A DNA stretch of 64,000 nucleotides, taken from contig CM055312.2 of the NCBI GenBank assembly GCA_029255685.2, forward strand, positions 79,800,369 through 79,864,368, given 5' to 3'. The translations under genes were made by a program, and so were the position numbers. The stretch comes from Silene conica (Eukaryota > Streptophyta > Magnoliopsida > Caryophyllales > Caryophyllaceae). How positions within the stretch are numbered: the stretch's first letter is position 1; the number at the start of each line of letters is the position of its first letter. Below are positions 1-10,201 of this stretch, piece after piece. The notes under the pieces are model-generated. The model had not been told where the DNA came from. It was given only the letters and a program-made list of their open reading frames with translations, and did no database searches.

Positions 1-398
1 GGAGCTTAATCGCTTTTGAGGTGACGATAATGAGAAACTCGGCCTTTTATGTGTATATTAGCATGCTTGGTGATTTTGATGTTGTTCTTCTGATTTTATT
101 CAAGTTCTATGATTATTGGACTTAGTATCATGATTAGGATGTATAATATGTGAAGAATTTATGATCCAAGATGTGGTTATGTGTTCCTTATTGTATTTTC
201 AGTTTTTCCTAAATTGCGACGGATACTTGTTATTTCCACTTGAGGATTGTTATGGGGATTGTATGCTGATAAGATAGTGATATTTGATGTTTATGAAGTG
301 GGGCAAATCATGCTTGTAATAATTTCTGAAGTTTACATGTCGATTTGTGAAGTTTTGTGATGTTGGAAATTTGCGTTTTTCGGTAACAGGCTCTCTGA

Positions 399-785
399 GC
401 CGGTCGACCGACCGGCCGCCGGTCGACCGGCTGGGAGAGCGTATATGGTATTTTCGAATTTTGGAAGTTTGGCCTTAGGACTGCCAGCCGGCCGACCGGC
501 TGCCTGCCGACCGGCTGGTAGTCATTTTTGTTGATTCGTGTTTTTCGAAGAACTTAGTAGGATGGGAGCCCAGCCGGCAGACCGGCCGCCTGCCAGCCGG
601 CTGGGAGTACATTTGGGGAAAGGGTTACGAAATTGTGAAGGCTAAGGGGAAGGTTCTCCCAGCCGGCCGACCGGCTGCCTGCCGACCGGCTGGGGACCCT
701 CTTTTGTGTTTTGGTTTTCAAAAGCAAAGAAGAAAGACTGGGGTGGTCACCAGCCGGCCGACCGGCTGCCTGCCGACCGGCTGGG
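399..785. repeat. GC-rich self-complementary motif cluster (CCGGCYGRCCGGC type)
   Basis: Four to five islands of 30-40 bp occur at about 399-434, 486-518, 571-604, 659-694 and 750-785, each built from motifs such as CAGCCGGCCGACCGGCTG followed by CCTGCCGACCGGCTGG. They stand out sharply from the AT-rich surroundings and each can fold on itself. The inverted sister copy has a different GC-rich motif at the comparable place (4434-4516). Function unknown. Confidence 0.8.
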
Positions 786-1084
786 GACCCCTGTAAGCTA
801 TTTTGAGTTTTTCGTAATTTGATCGTAACTTTCAAACGGTTTATCGGTTTTACTTGAAACTTGTTTTGTGTACCTTTGACATGTATTTGAGGTCCCCGGA
901 GGATGGGCAACATTATATTGGGTTCGGGAATATAGTGAGGATAGAGACCCCCCGGTCGGGCAACCGAAAGGGAAACCGGCTCTCCCTCATCTTAGTTCTC
1001 GAGGTCAATTAAGTGTTGATTTGAAGTTAAAGGTAGAATTGCGGTTTAGTTCGTAGACTTTGATGATATTGTTTTGATGCGTAT

Positions 1085-1733
1085 TAGGTTATGCGTTAAG
1101 ATGTCGCCTCTGAACTTAATACGTAGGTTGTTTGTCACGTATAGGGGTATGCGTTGAGTTTTCGCCTCTGAGCCCTATATGTGTTTGTTTGTCGTGTATG
1201 GAGCCATGCGTTGAGTTTTCGCCTCTGAGTTCTATACATGTTTGTTTGTCGTGTCTGGGACATGCGTTGAGTTTTCGCCTCTGAGTCCAGACATGTATGT
1301 GTGATCGCGTCAGGACATGCCTTAAGCTGGCCTCTGAGTCTGACGAGTAGAGCAACTGCACGACGGGGCGGTCAGGTTGTCATACCTTACCCGGAGTGCA
1401 GGTGTTTGGTGCTAGAACATGCGTTGAGTTTTCGCCTCTGAGTCTAGTATCTTGTGATGTAGTAGGGGTCCATGCGTTGAGTTTTCGCCTCTGAGTTCCT
1501 TACTTGTGATAGTGAATTGAATGTTAGTCCATGCGTTGAGTTTTCGCCTCTGAGTCTAATGTTCAGTGATAGCCGGTCCATGCGTTGAGTTTTCGCCTCT
1601 GAGTCCTTGCTTGATATTGTGAACTTGGTATTTAGGTTATGCGTTAAGATGTCGCCTCTGAACCTTTATACTTGCTGAATAATTTAATACTTGGGTTATG
1701 CGTTAAGATGTCGCCTCTGAACCTTTGTACTTG
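1085..1733 (+). repeat. Hairpin minisatellite A (conserved loop, variable complementary stems)
   Basis: About eleven units carry the core ATGCGTTGAGTTTTCGCC followed by TCTGA. In units 1-8 the flanks are inverted repeats that differ between units: CGTATTAGGTT/AACTTAATACG; TATAGGG/CCCTATA; TGTCTGG/CCAGACA; CGTCAG/CTGACG; CTAG/CTAG; TTAG/CTAA with extended pairing. Several mismatches are G opposite T, which would still pair in RNA. Unit length is about 45-70 bp. Peptides read through the array are by-products of the repeat. Confidence 0.85.
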
Positions 1734-1735
1734 CT

Positions 1736-1852
1736 GTTTATCTGCTTGCCTAGATGATGGTACAGTGTCAGATATGCATGATGAGTTATGGATGTTTATC
1801 TGCTTGCCTCAATGATGGTACAGTGTCAGATATGCATGATGAGTTAGTGACG
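1736..1852. repeat. 58-bp tandem duplication
   Basis: Two adjacent copies of a unit beginning gtttatctgcttgcct and containing atgatggtacagtgtcagat differ at a few positions only. The inverted sister copy has a single version near 3085-3118. The duplication therefore arose after the two copies separated, or was lost from the other. Confidence 0.8.
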
Positions 1853-2549
1853 TTTATTTGATCCGTGGTTAAATCATCCAAGGCATTGGATGACTCTTAG
1901 TTCGGTTTCATAAATAATTGGATTGAAAGACCCCCCGACTGGGTAACCAGTAGGGAAACCGGCTCTCCTTCCTATTTGTTTATGAAGTTAGTTGAGAGCC
2001 GTGCATGGTAATCGCATGATAGTAAGAGATCAGATGATGGGTTGTTTATGCTTCACATGTTGATATATGTTGGAGTATTCTGTATTGTTTTATGTGTTAC
2101 GTGTTGTCACAAAAGGTGGCTAGGAGAACTCTAGTCACTCCCCACTGATTGTGGCGTACATGTTTTCATGTATGTAGGTACATGCAGGGTTGGAGATCAG
2201 GGTTACAGGAGAGCTAGCGAGTGATGATCCGTTCATCAGTTGACTTACCCGTTTACGCTTAGCTAGACTCTTAGACTTTTGTTGTTTTTGTTTTGGTGCC
2301 GGTAGGGATGTGCCATCCCCGGCTGATGTATTTATTTATGTTTCAGTTTGATACTTAGTACTGTTACTTATCTATTTGGTTTCAGTTTCAGTTTACGTTT
2401 CAGTCTAAGACTTCTCGCATGTTTATCTTTAAAAGTTTTAATTCCGCTGCAATTTTGGTACTTTTATGTGTTTATATTTCCGCTTTCGCGAGGGGTTTTA
2501 CACCTGGTTGTGGTCAAGTTTGAGGCACAACGAGGACGTTGTGTTCTTT

Positions 2550-2562
2550 AAGTGGGGGAGTT
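2550..2562 (+). promoter_or_regulatory. Polypurine tract before LTR-like block
   Basis: The tract aagtgggggag stands immediately 5' of an LTR-like start (TGTAACACCCC). This is the usual place and composition of the plus-strand primer site of an LTR retrotransposon and supports a plus-strand reading of the region 1-2562. Confidence 0.6.
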
Positions 2563-2768
2563 TGTAACACCCCAAGAGTATGAGAGAAAAGTTGTCCCAC
2601 ATCGGTAGAATGTGAGGCTTGTGATATGTTTATAATATCTCCCACCCACCACTTAGTAACAAGGCCTTGTGCTTTTGGGCTTAAGTGAGGACAAATAATG
2701 GGCCCAAAGGATTACCCCTCCCATCTTATTGGGGGTGTGTTACGACCGTGGTGGGTCGGGTTGTTACA
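2563..2768 (+). repeat. 206-bp LTR-like block with TGTAACA...TGTTACA ends
   Basis: The block starts TGTAACACCCC and ends GGGTTGTTACA, an imperfect 11-bp terminal inverted repeat within the TG...CA form of LTRs. It holds the motif tcccacatcggt followed about 25 bp later by gatatgtttataatatctcc, which also occurs in the copia LTRs at 53214 and 63169. No target duplication flanks it: 5 bp on the left (gagtt) and right (gtaaa) differ. It may be a short LTR of copy 1 or a truncated one. Confidence 0.55.
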
Positions 2769-3129
2769 GTAAACGTGTAAGTCAATCGATGAATAGGATC
2801 ATCGCTCGCTAGCTCCATGCAACCCTCTGCCAACCACCTGTCATGTACCTACATACATGTAAACATGTACGCCACAATCAGTGGGGAGTGACTAGAGTTC
2901 TCCTAGCCACCTTTTGTAACGACACGTAACAAGTAATACAAACAGAATACTCCAACATATATAAACATGTGAAGCATAAATATCTCACCAACTGACCTCA
3001 TACTATCATGCAAACTCAAATCCAATGCCTTGGATGAATAAACTATAACTTAACAATATAAATAATAACTTCATCATGCATCTCTGTCACTGTACCAAAC
3101 TTTAGGCAAGCAGATATAACACAAACACT

Positions 3130-3733
3130 AGCAATGGGTCCAGAGGTGAACTTAACACATATCCCACTACCAAACTATGTCGGGTCCAGAGGTGAACTTA
3201 ACACATATCCCAACATGCAAATCAAGTAAAGGGTCCAGAGGTGAACTTAACACATATCCCTATACTTACAATTCAAGAAAAGGGTCCAGAGGTGAGCTTA
3301 ACACATATCCCTAATCACAATTCAGTAACGGGTCCAGAGGTGAGCTTAACACATATCCCACTACAAACAAATGTCGGGTCCAGAGGTGAGCTCAACACAT
3401 ATCCCAACATACATCCATAAGCAAAGGGTCCAGAGGTGAGCTTAACACATATCCCAATGCTACAAACAAGTATTGGGGTCCAGAGGTGAACTTAACACAT
3501 ATCCCAATACACAGCTATCGCACAACGGGTCCAGAGGTGAGCTTAACACATATCCCATGTACGACAACCGATCACGTGTCAGGTCCAGAGGTGAGCTTAA
3601 CACATATCCTGACACGCCACAAGCAAAACACGTAACGGGTCCAGAGGTGAGCTTAACACATATCCCGTCACGCGACATACAAAACACGTAATGGGTCCAG
3701 AGGTGAGCTTAACACATATCCCATCACGCGACA
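3130..3733 (-). repeat. Hairpin minisatellite B (sister of array A)
   Basis: Twelve units carry the core GGTCCAGAGGTGARCTTAAC followed by ACATATCC, the diverged reverse complement of the core in array A. Flanking stems differ from unit to unit but stay complementary: GTATTGGG/CCCAATAC, CGTGTCAGG/CCTGACACG, CGTAACGGG/CCCGTCACG, CGTAATGGG/CCCATCACG, ATGTCGGG/CCCAACAT and AAGTAAAGGG/CCCTATACTT. Short frames rich in GSRGELNTYP arise from the repeat on one strand and are not genes. Confidence 0.85.
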
Positions 3734-4433
3734 TCCAACTTCCATTAACATCCAAAGATAGAAACTAACCTATAGTTCTAACTTCTTTAACCACTAATCG
3801 ACACTTAATTGATCCCGGGAACTAAGACGAGGGAGAGCCGGTTTCCCTTTCGGTTACCCGACCGGGGGGTCTCTATCCTCACTCCATTCCCGAACCCAAT
3901 ATAGTGCCGCCCATCCTCCGGGGACCTCAAACTCACATAAGCAAGAGATGACCAAGTTCAACGATAGATATGACTAACACAAGACTTTCATCCCACAAGT
4001 CTAAGGGTCATTAAACACTTGACTAGGTCCACTAGGTCTCTTACCAAGCTTAGGATAAGTTTACTTAAGAGAAGAACAACATTCTAAACTTAAATACCAA
4101 CTACCCATTATTACTAAAATGATAACTAACATTGGCTAGATAAACAACATCTCTAATTGTTGCTTGCTAACTACCCACTAACCATTACTTTAAACACTTG
4201 AAAAAGATTCTTAAGCATAAAGAACAACTTAGAGGAAAACCTTACAACAACCATCAAGAAGGATTAAGCATGAGGTAACTAATTAAACACTTTGTCATAC
4301 TTTAATTAGTCTAAACATACATTCTAAACCATGTAAATATATTCATAAACATAGCTTAAACTTCACTTAAACAATTGGGAAACAAACACCCAAAACAATC
4401 ACGAAACAATAAAAACAACACGAAGTTACAGGC

Positions 4434-4516
4434 CGATTGCGCAGCCTGCGCAAGGGTATTGCGCAGCTGCGCCCAGATTGCGCAGCCTGCGCCCAGATTG
4501 CGCAGCCTGCGCCCCC
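4434..4516. repeat. GC-rich motif cluster (TTGCGCAGCCTGCGC type)
   Basis: Four copies of a motif close to attgcgcagcctgcgcccag lie in an AT-rich stretch. The position within copy 2 corresponds roughly to the 399-785 cluster of copy 1, but the motif sequence is unrelated. Each copy contains the self-complementary core TGCGCA. Confidence 0.75.
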
Positions 4517-5525
4517 ACACGGGCAGGCTCAGTTCGCGATTTTCCTGCACTTTCTCAATTCCTTCAAACTTTCGACAAATGATTTTACACTATGATTTCA
4601 AGCCATAAATCTATCCTACCAGCACATATAATCCCATAACAATCCCAAGTATACATCAAACTTGATTATTGAACAATTGAAACACAAATTAAGAGCAATC
4701 TTTGTATTCGTCTTAAGAACATGAAATCTGAAAAATGAGCAATTAATCATATGAACACCAAACTAAACATGTGAATGTCATTTAAGATCAAAACCTAGCA
4801 TGTTTCTAAGTCCTAAACAACAACAACATCATCAAAATCAGAAACTCTCATCATAAACACCAAGAAATGCTATTTTAACAATAAAGGCCCAGTTTCTCAT
4901 TATTGTCACCTTTACTTAGCGAAATCTTTGAAATCTTCGAGATCGTCTTCAATAATCACCAAGCCTTCTTCCGGGTTAACACCAACACCGTCTAAAACAA
5001 CACAAACATCGAAGAAAATCACGAATTTCGAAATTACAAGAGCAGGCCGAAATTTTGACGGAAAGATTATGAGATGAAACTTACCTAGAAAGAAGGAGGG
5101 CGAGAAGAGGAATCAGTGGCCGCGAAAATCGTCTCAATCGGATAAGAAACGAAGATTCTATGAGCATTTTAAGATTGAAGGAGAATTTTATAAAAAATGG
5201 TGTTTGTTGTTGTTTGCAAATCTGAAAATTGAAATGAAGGAGGGAGGTAGAAGATGGTGGGGTTAGGGTTTTGTGAGGAAAAGGAAGGAAAATGGGTCCA
5301 TTAACAAGTTAGGCCCATAAGACAAGTTTTAAGACGGTTTAAGCTAAAAACACCGACTTAAGGTAACTATAAACTTAAGACGATATAAATATTTTCGGAC
5401 TATGGAATTCAATTGCTAAGACGTAAATTACTCAATTAAATGAAATCTTATTTAAATCCTTTAAAATATTCTCACATAAATTAATCGGTTATTTAAATGA
5501 AATACGAAGAATTACGAAATATAAA

Positions 5526-5762
5526 TTATTTCTCAAACTTGAACTTAAAATCTTTAAACGTCAAAGTCTCGAAATATTGGGATGTTACAGCCGGTCTCTT
5601 CTTTAGTCCACCGCGAGTCCCACTGCCCTTTCCTCTGGTGTTTTTAGGACCGGTTTTGGCCTTTGCCTTGATGCGAGTGAGTCGGGGTTTGGTGGTGGCT
5701 TTGGATGAGGTTGCGGGTGATTTAGGAGGTGTTGAGGTCATCTTTTTCTTAGCCACAAACAT
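5526..5762 (-). pseudogene. Possible extra 3' ORF of SIRE-like copia element (fragment)
   Basis: A 78-residue minus-strand frame, lysine-, proline- and threonine-rich (MTSTPPKSPATSS, then TKPRLTRIKAKAKTGPK), lies 3' of the copia pol gene that ends at 6169. Its last third (below about 5590) belongs to the neighbouring repeat. SIRE-lineage copia elements often carry an additional basic ORF after pol, so this may be its start. No domain is recognisable, and it could be chance. Confidence 0.25.
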
Positions 5763-6168
5763 AGGATGGTAAGTATCAGCGAGTCTTTAGAGCTCTCGGT
5801 TAATGTTATTTGGAGGCATTATGAGGGAGTTTTGTAAGGAGGAGTGAGTACGATTACTGGGAGGTTTTTTGAAATGGGTAATTGAAGAGTTGGAAGTTTT
5901 GTATGATGGTTATTAAAGAGTGGTTAAAGGTAAAGTGAGGAGAGAGGGTATTTTGAGTTTGGGCTGAGTGTAGTTGGGGTTTTAAGGCAAGTGACGGATT
6001 GATTTGATAGGTGAGGGATTTGAGTGGCTCAATGTACTTACTAGCATGCACAAGCTTTAATTTACGTAAACATATTTGAATTATTTTGCATGCGAATGAT
6101 AACCGTAAAGTATAAACACTGCCGTCACCCGTTCTAATCAATCATTGAGAGACGCAAACATATTAGTG

Positions 6169-6857
6169 TCACATATCACTTAACAAACCAATTTCCAACC
6201 GAAGTTTTACGAATTGTTCTCTTTCTAACGATTTTGTAAAAATATCCGCAATTTGATTTTCGGTTTTACAAAAATTAAGACTAATTGTCCCTTTTTCCAC
6301 TTGGTCACGTAAAAAGTGATGCCTTATTTCGAAATGCTTGGTCCGGGAATGTTGTATTGGATTTTTCGAGATGTTAATTGCACTAGTATTATCACAAAAG
6401 ATAGGAGTGGATTCAAATGTAATACCAAAATCATGCAATTGTTGACGTACCCATAGTATTTGCGTGCAACATTGTGCGACACTGATGTATTCGCTTTCCG
6501 CTGTTGATAGAGACACGGTGTTTTGCTTCTTTGAAGCCCGTATAAGCAAGCATGGGCCCATGAATGTGGCAATTCCGGACATGCTCTTTCTATCCAACAT
6601 GCATCCCGCATAGTCGGCATCGGAAAATCCTACAAGATCAAACTCATAGTAAGAATGATACCAAAGATATAAATGTTGAGTTCCAATCAAGTGTTTGAAG
6701 ATCCTTTTTACGGCTTTAAAGTGAGATTCCTTAGGATTTGCTTGAAACCGAGCACACACACAAACACTATATTGAAAATCGGGTCGACTTGCGGTCAAGT
6801 AAAGTAAAGAACCAATCATACTTCGATATACCTTTTCACTAACACTCTTACCGTTTG
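6169..6857 (-). pseudogene. copia RT C-terminus and RNase H
   Basis: The minus-strand frame continues the reverse transcriptase interrupted by the CACTA insertion. Recognisable copia landmarks in order are YRSMIGSLLYLTASRPD, the FSDADYAGC segment with acidic RNase H residues, SLSTAESEYIS, DNTSAI and RTKHFEIRHHFLRD, then ADIFTK near the end; the stop is at 6169. This segment is intact for about 228 codons. A methionine further upstream lies inside the CACTA end and is not part of the gene. Confidence 0.85.
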
Positions 6858-6860
6858 GAT

Positions 6861-7110
6861 CACTACAAGAAAAACAAAAACGGGCGACAGTATTTGGCGA
6901 CTGCATACAGTAGTCGTCAAATTGGCGACTGAATAAAAACTCGGGCGACTGATTTCAGTCGCCAATTTGGCGACTACCAATTTTCCCCAAATTTCCCAAC
7001 ACCGACACTATTTGGCGACAGAATAGGCCATTTGGCGACGGAATTCAGTCGCCAAATTTGGCGACTACCTTATTTAGTCGCCAAAGTTCCTAGTCAGTCG
7101 CCAATTCACG
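6861..7110. repeat. Left TIR and subterminal repeats of CACTA-1
   Basis: Repeated TTTGGCGACTG motifs occur in both orientations, often paired into short palindromes such as GGCGACTGATTTCAGTCGCC. Subterminal repeats of CACTA elements are binding sites for the TNPA-type protein, and the same motif recurs at the other end (14650-15032). Confidence 0.85.
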
Positions 7111-8831
7111 GGTTAGAAACAGCGGCTGCTCTTCCTCCCTTTCATTATTCGCAAAATTAAAAACTCAAAACACCAAAAACCCCAAATCCGGCGACACCTA
7201 CTTGCACCACCACCACCACCTACGTGTACCATCGTCACCGGATTCCGGCCAACATCAAGGTTCTCACACTTGTTCTTCCCTTCATTCAATTCAATTAAGG
7301 TTTGTATACTCTTTTACAATTCAATTTCAATTTCAATTTTTAGTTTGATTGTTGTTTTGTTTTGTGCATTTAGTGATTGTAGTAGGTTATTAAGACCGTC
7401 TTAGCTTATTAGGTTGTGATTAATTAGATATTAGTAGCCAATTAGGATGTTAATTAGATAATTGTGGGTTAGGGTTTATATGAAGTTTGTATAAGACGAT
7501 GTTGTTAGCCTTATTGATGTTAGTTAATTAGATTAAAGTAGTCGATCAGGATGTTTGTTAGATTGTAATAGCTTATTAGGATGTTAGTTAGATTATAGTA
7601 GCTTATTAAGACCGTCTTAGCTTATTAGATTGTGGTTATTTGTATACATTGGAAATTGTTGTTAATAAATTGTTATTATTATGTGATTGAGGTTGTTGTT
7701 TAATTAAGTGTGTGTAATGTTAATTTAGATATATGTATTTTTATTGTTGAAAATTGTTTTATGAGTTTTGTTTAGATTAAAATGAAGAGATTGGAACGTT
7801 CATGGATGTATGATGGAGGGTTAGATATTAAGAAGAGACGTTCTAATGCTAGGTTTATAGAGGGTGTTGCCGAGTTTATTGAATTTGCTAAGCAACAAGA
7901 GGAATATGACCCGGTAGAAAATAAACTTACGTGTCCTTGTAGCAAATGTCAAAATATGAAATACCTATATGTCATTAAGGTACAATAACATCTCTATACA
8001 AATGTGTTTCGTCCAAATTATTATAATTGGATTTCTCATGGAGAAGCCTATTCCCCAATTCACGAACAACCTCACATCGAACATATTGATGAGAACTCAT
8101 ATAGAGATAGGGTCGTTGATGCCTTGGAGTTTAATGTTGCCAATAATGACGACCGTGTCGCCTTGAATGAAGAGCAACCTCCAAATCCCCAAGCAAAGAC
8201 TTTTTTTGACATGTTAAAAGCTGTGGAACAACCTTTATACGAAGGGAGCGTAATGTCATTATTACAAGCCGCCTCTAGGATAATAACCTTGAAGTGTGAG
8301 CATAATATGCCATTTACTGCCGTTGATGGTATTGCTTCTTTCCTTGAGGATGCTATCCCCGAAGATAACGTCATGACTCGAAGTTTCTACAACACCAAAA
8401 AAATAGTTAAAGGTCTTCAGTTACCGCATCAAAAGATTGATGCATGTCCCGAAGGATGTATGTTGTTTTGGAAAGATGATGCGTTACTTGACAAGTGCAA
8501 AAAATGTGGAAGGGATAGATTTCAGACAAGTGATGAGATGTTGTTTTCAAAATGAAAAAAGGCAACAAGAGTGGTTAAAGGGGTCAAAAGTGTAAGAAAC
8601 CAATAGCAGAAAACCAATTAATTTACCTTCTTCTTTCCCCAAGACTTCAAAAAATTTATTCTACCAAAAAACTTGCCGAACAAATGACATGGCACAAAGA
8701 AAATCCACGTACTCCGGGAAAGATGTGTCATCCAAGTGACGGGGAAGAATGGAAACGATTTGATCAAATCTATCCTGAATTTGCCGAGGAACCCCGGAAT
8801 GTGCGACTTGGCTTGTGTACGGATTGATTTA

Positions 8832-9952
8832 GGCCCTGTTCTTTCTGGCTTTTTAGAGCTGAACTGAACTGAGCTGAACTGAATGGGGCTGAGCTGAACT
8901 GAACTGAACTGAACTGAGCTGAGCTGAACTGAATCGAGCTGAGCTGAACTGAACTGAACTGAACTGAGCTGAGCTGAACTGAATCGAGCTGAGCTGAACT
9001 GAACTGAACTGAATTTAATCAAGCTGAACTAAACTGAGTTGAATGAAGCTGAAATTAATAGAAATAACTTAAGTTTAATTAAAGTATACTAACTAATAAT
9101 AATATAAAAAAAATGTTTAATTAATACAAATTTGCGATTTTTTAAAAAACAATTATATTAAAAAAATATTAACTTTTAAGTATTTTTTTTCCAGTAAACT
9201 ATAATTGACTTTGCTTTTTTCTTTTCTTGTGTTTTAAAATTAACAAAAGCAACATTTGAATATTTTACGTCTAATTAACATTAATTTGTTTTTATTATCT
9301 AAACATTTTACGTCTAAATGTGGTAAATGTGGCATGTATCTCATTTTTTTTTATTATCTAAACATTAATTATTTTTATGTATAAACATTTATAGGTAAAT
9401 ATTATTTGGTGGATTCGGGATACTCGAATACACTTGGGTTTTGTCTCCTATTAGCCATCCAAACGTGAAAAACCATGTGCCTGAATATAAGCATGCACCT
9501 CCTAGCGGAATATTTGAACATTTTAATTATCGACATTCATCTTTAAGGATGACGGTTGAAATGACGTTTAGTCGGCTGAAGAGAAGGTGAAAGGTATTAA
9601 AAAAACATGCCACAAATGACAACGAAATATCAAATGTCAATTATCGTATCCGCTTTTACACTTCATAATTTCATTCGGATGCATAAACCTGGTATTCCAG
9701 TTATACAACATCAAAGTATTCAAGGAAGAACAGATTCAAACATGGATGATAAAGAACGGAAGAAATTCATGGTCAAAGTTCGAAAAGAAATTGAAAAAAA
9801 AGGGTGCGATATTGGTCTCCATAATGACCTCGAAGGTGAAGCACATGAAGTTGATAACAATAATAATCATAATAAGAATTATTAATTAATAATAATAAAT
9901 AGAATAATAAATAAATAAATATAATAACAATAATAATAATAACAAAAACAAT

Positions 9953-10004
<52 letters not shown>

Positions 10005-10201
10005 TGGGGTGTACTTAATAAAGTCGAGCTGAAATGAATTAAATGAAGCTGAGCTAAACTGAACTGAACTGAATGAAGCTGAGCTGAACTGAATTGAGCT
10101 GAACTGAACTGAACTGAACAGAATAGAGCTGAGCTGAACTGAACTGAATAGAGCTGAGCTGAACTGAAACGAGCTGAAAATAAGCTAGAAAGAACAGGGC
10201 C
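8832..10201 (+). mobile_element. PIF/Harbinger element, 1370 bp, TSD tta
   Basis: Terminal inverted repeats GGCCCTGTTCTTTCTGGCTT and AAGCTAGAAAGAACAGGGCC are flanked by tta at 8829-8831 and 10202-10204, the target duplication expected for this superfamily. Arrays of GAGCTGAACTGAACTGAA lie inside both ends, pointing inwards. An (AAT)n tract (9890-10004) and a transposase remnant lie in the middle. It disrupts the CACTA transposase. A relative with the same TIR start lies at 26559-27752. Confidence 0.93.
9405..9885 (+). pseudogene. PIF/Harbinger transposase C-terminal remnant
   Basis: Across several frames one reads YYLVDSGYSNT, then PEYKHAPPSGIFEHFNYRHSS, FSRLKRR and, from about 9620, MSIIVSAFTLHNFIRMH. 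These are the hallmarks of the DDE_4 superfamily nuclease of Harbinger transposases (YLVDxGY; RHSSxRxxxExxFxxLKxRW; ALHNF). The N-terminal half with the first acidic residue is missing, and a stop replaces the usual tryptophan after KRR (TGA at about 9588-9590). It ends in an Asn-rich tail before an AAT tract. Confidence 0.8.

Larger units (their letters stand above)
1..2562 (+). repeat. Non-coding LTR-retrotransposon region, copy 1
   Basis: No coding domain is visible. The stretch is AT-rich with GC-rich islands and tandem repeats, and it is homologous in inverted orientation to 2769-4930: for example the block around 2110-2160 (ctagtcactccccactgatt) recurs reversed around 2875-2895, and the block at 940-985 (ggtctctatcctcact reversed) recurs at 3830-3885. 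It ends in a purine tract followed by an LTR-like start TGTAACACCCC. This matches the 3' untranslated part of a plant Ty3/gypsy-type element, where hypervariable tandem repeats are known, or alternatively part of a very long LTR. Without gag or pol the lineage cannot be fixed. Confidence 0.6.
2769..5589 (-). repeat. Non-coding LTR-retrotransposon region, copy 2 (inverted)
   Basis: Read on the minus strand it starts at 5589 with TGTAACATCCC, an LTR-type start, and continues through the region homologous to copy 1 to about 2769, where homology stops abruptly at the LTR-like block. About 300 bp present at the 3' end of copy 1 (2260-2562) are missing here. No coding domain is visible. The outer segment 4940-5589 has no counterpart in the window because copy 1 is cut by the window edge. 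Confidence 0.6.

Noticed and set aside
554..913. 119-codon minus-strand frame with AGRPAGD repeats
   Set aside because: Runs through the GC-rich palindromic islands; no domain and no counterpart in the sister copy.
1116..1361. Minus-strand frame with repeated DKQTHIGLRGENSTH-like peptides
   Set aside because: It is the translation of the hairpin minisatellite; the period follows the DNA repeat and there is no start context or family.
3460..3691. Frames on both strands with GSRGELNTYP or GYVLSSPLDP repeats
   Set aside because: By-products of array B; both strands being open is expected from a repeat of that length, not from a gene.
8618..9022. Minus-strand frame of SSVQFSSAQ repeats
   Set aside because: Translation of the CTGAA array of the Harbinger element.
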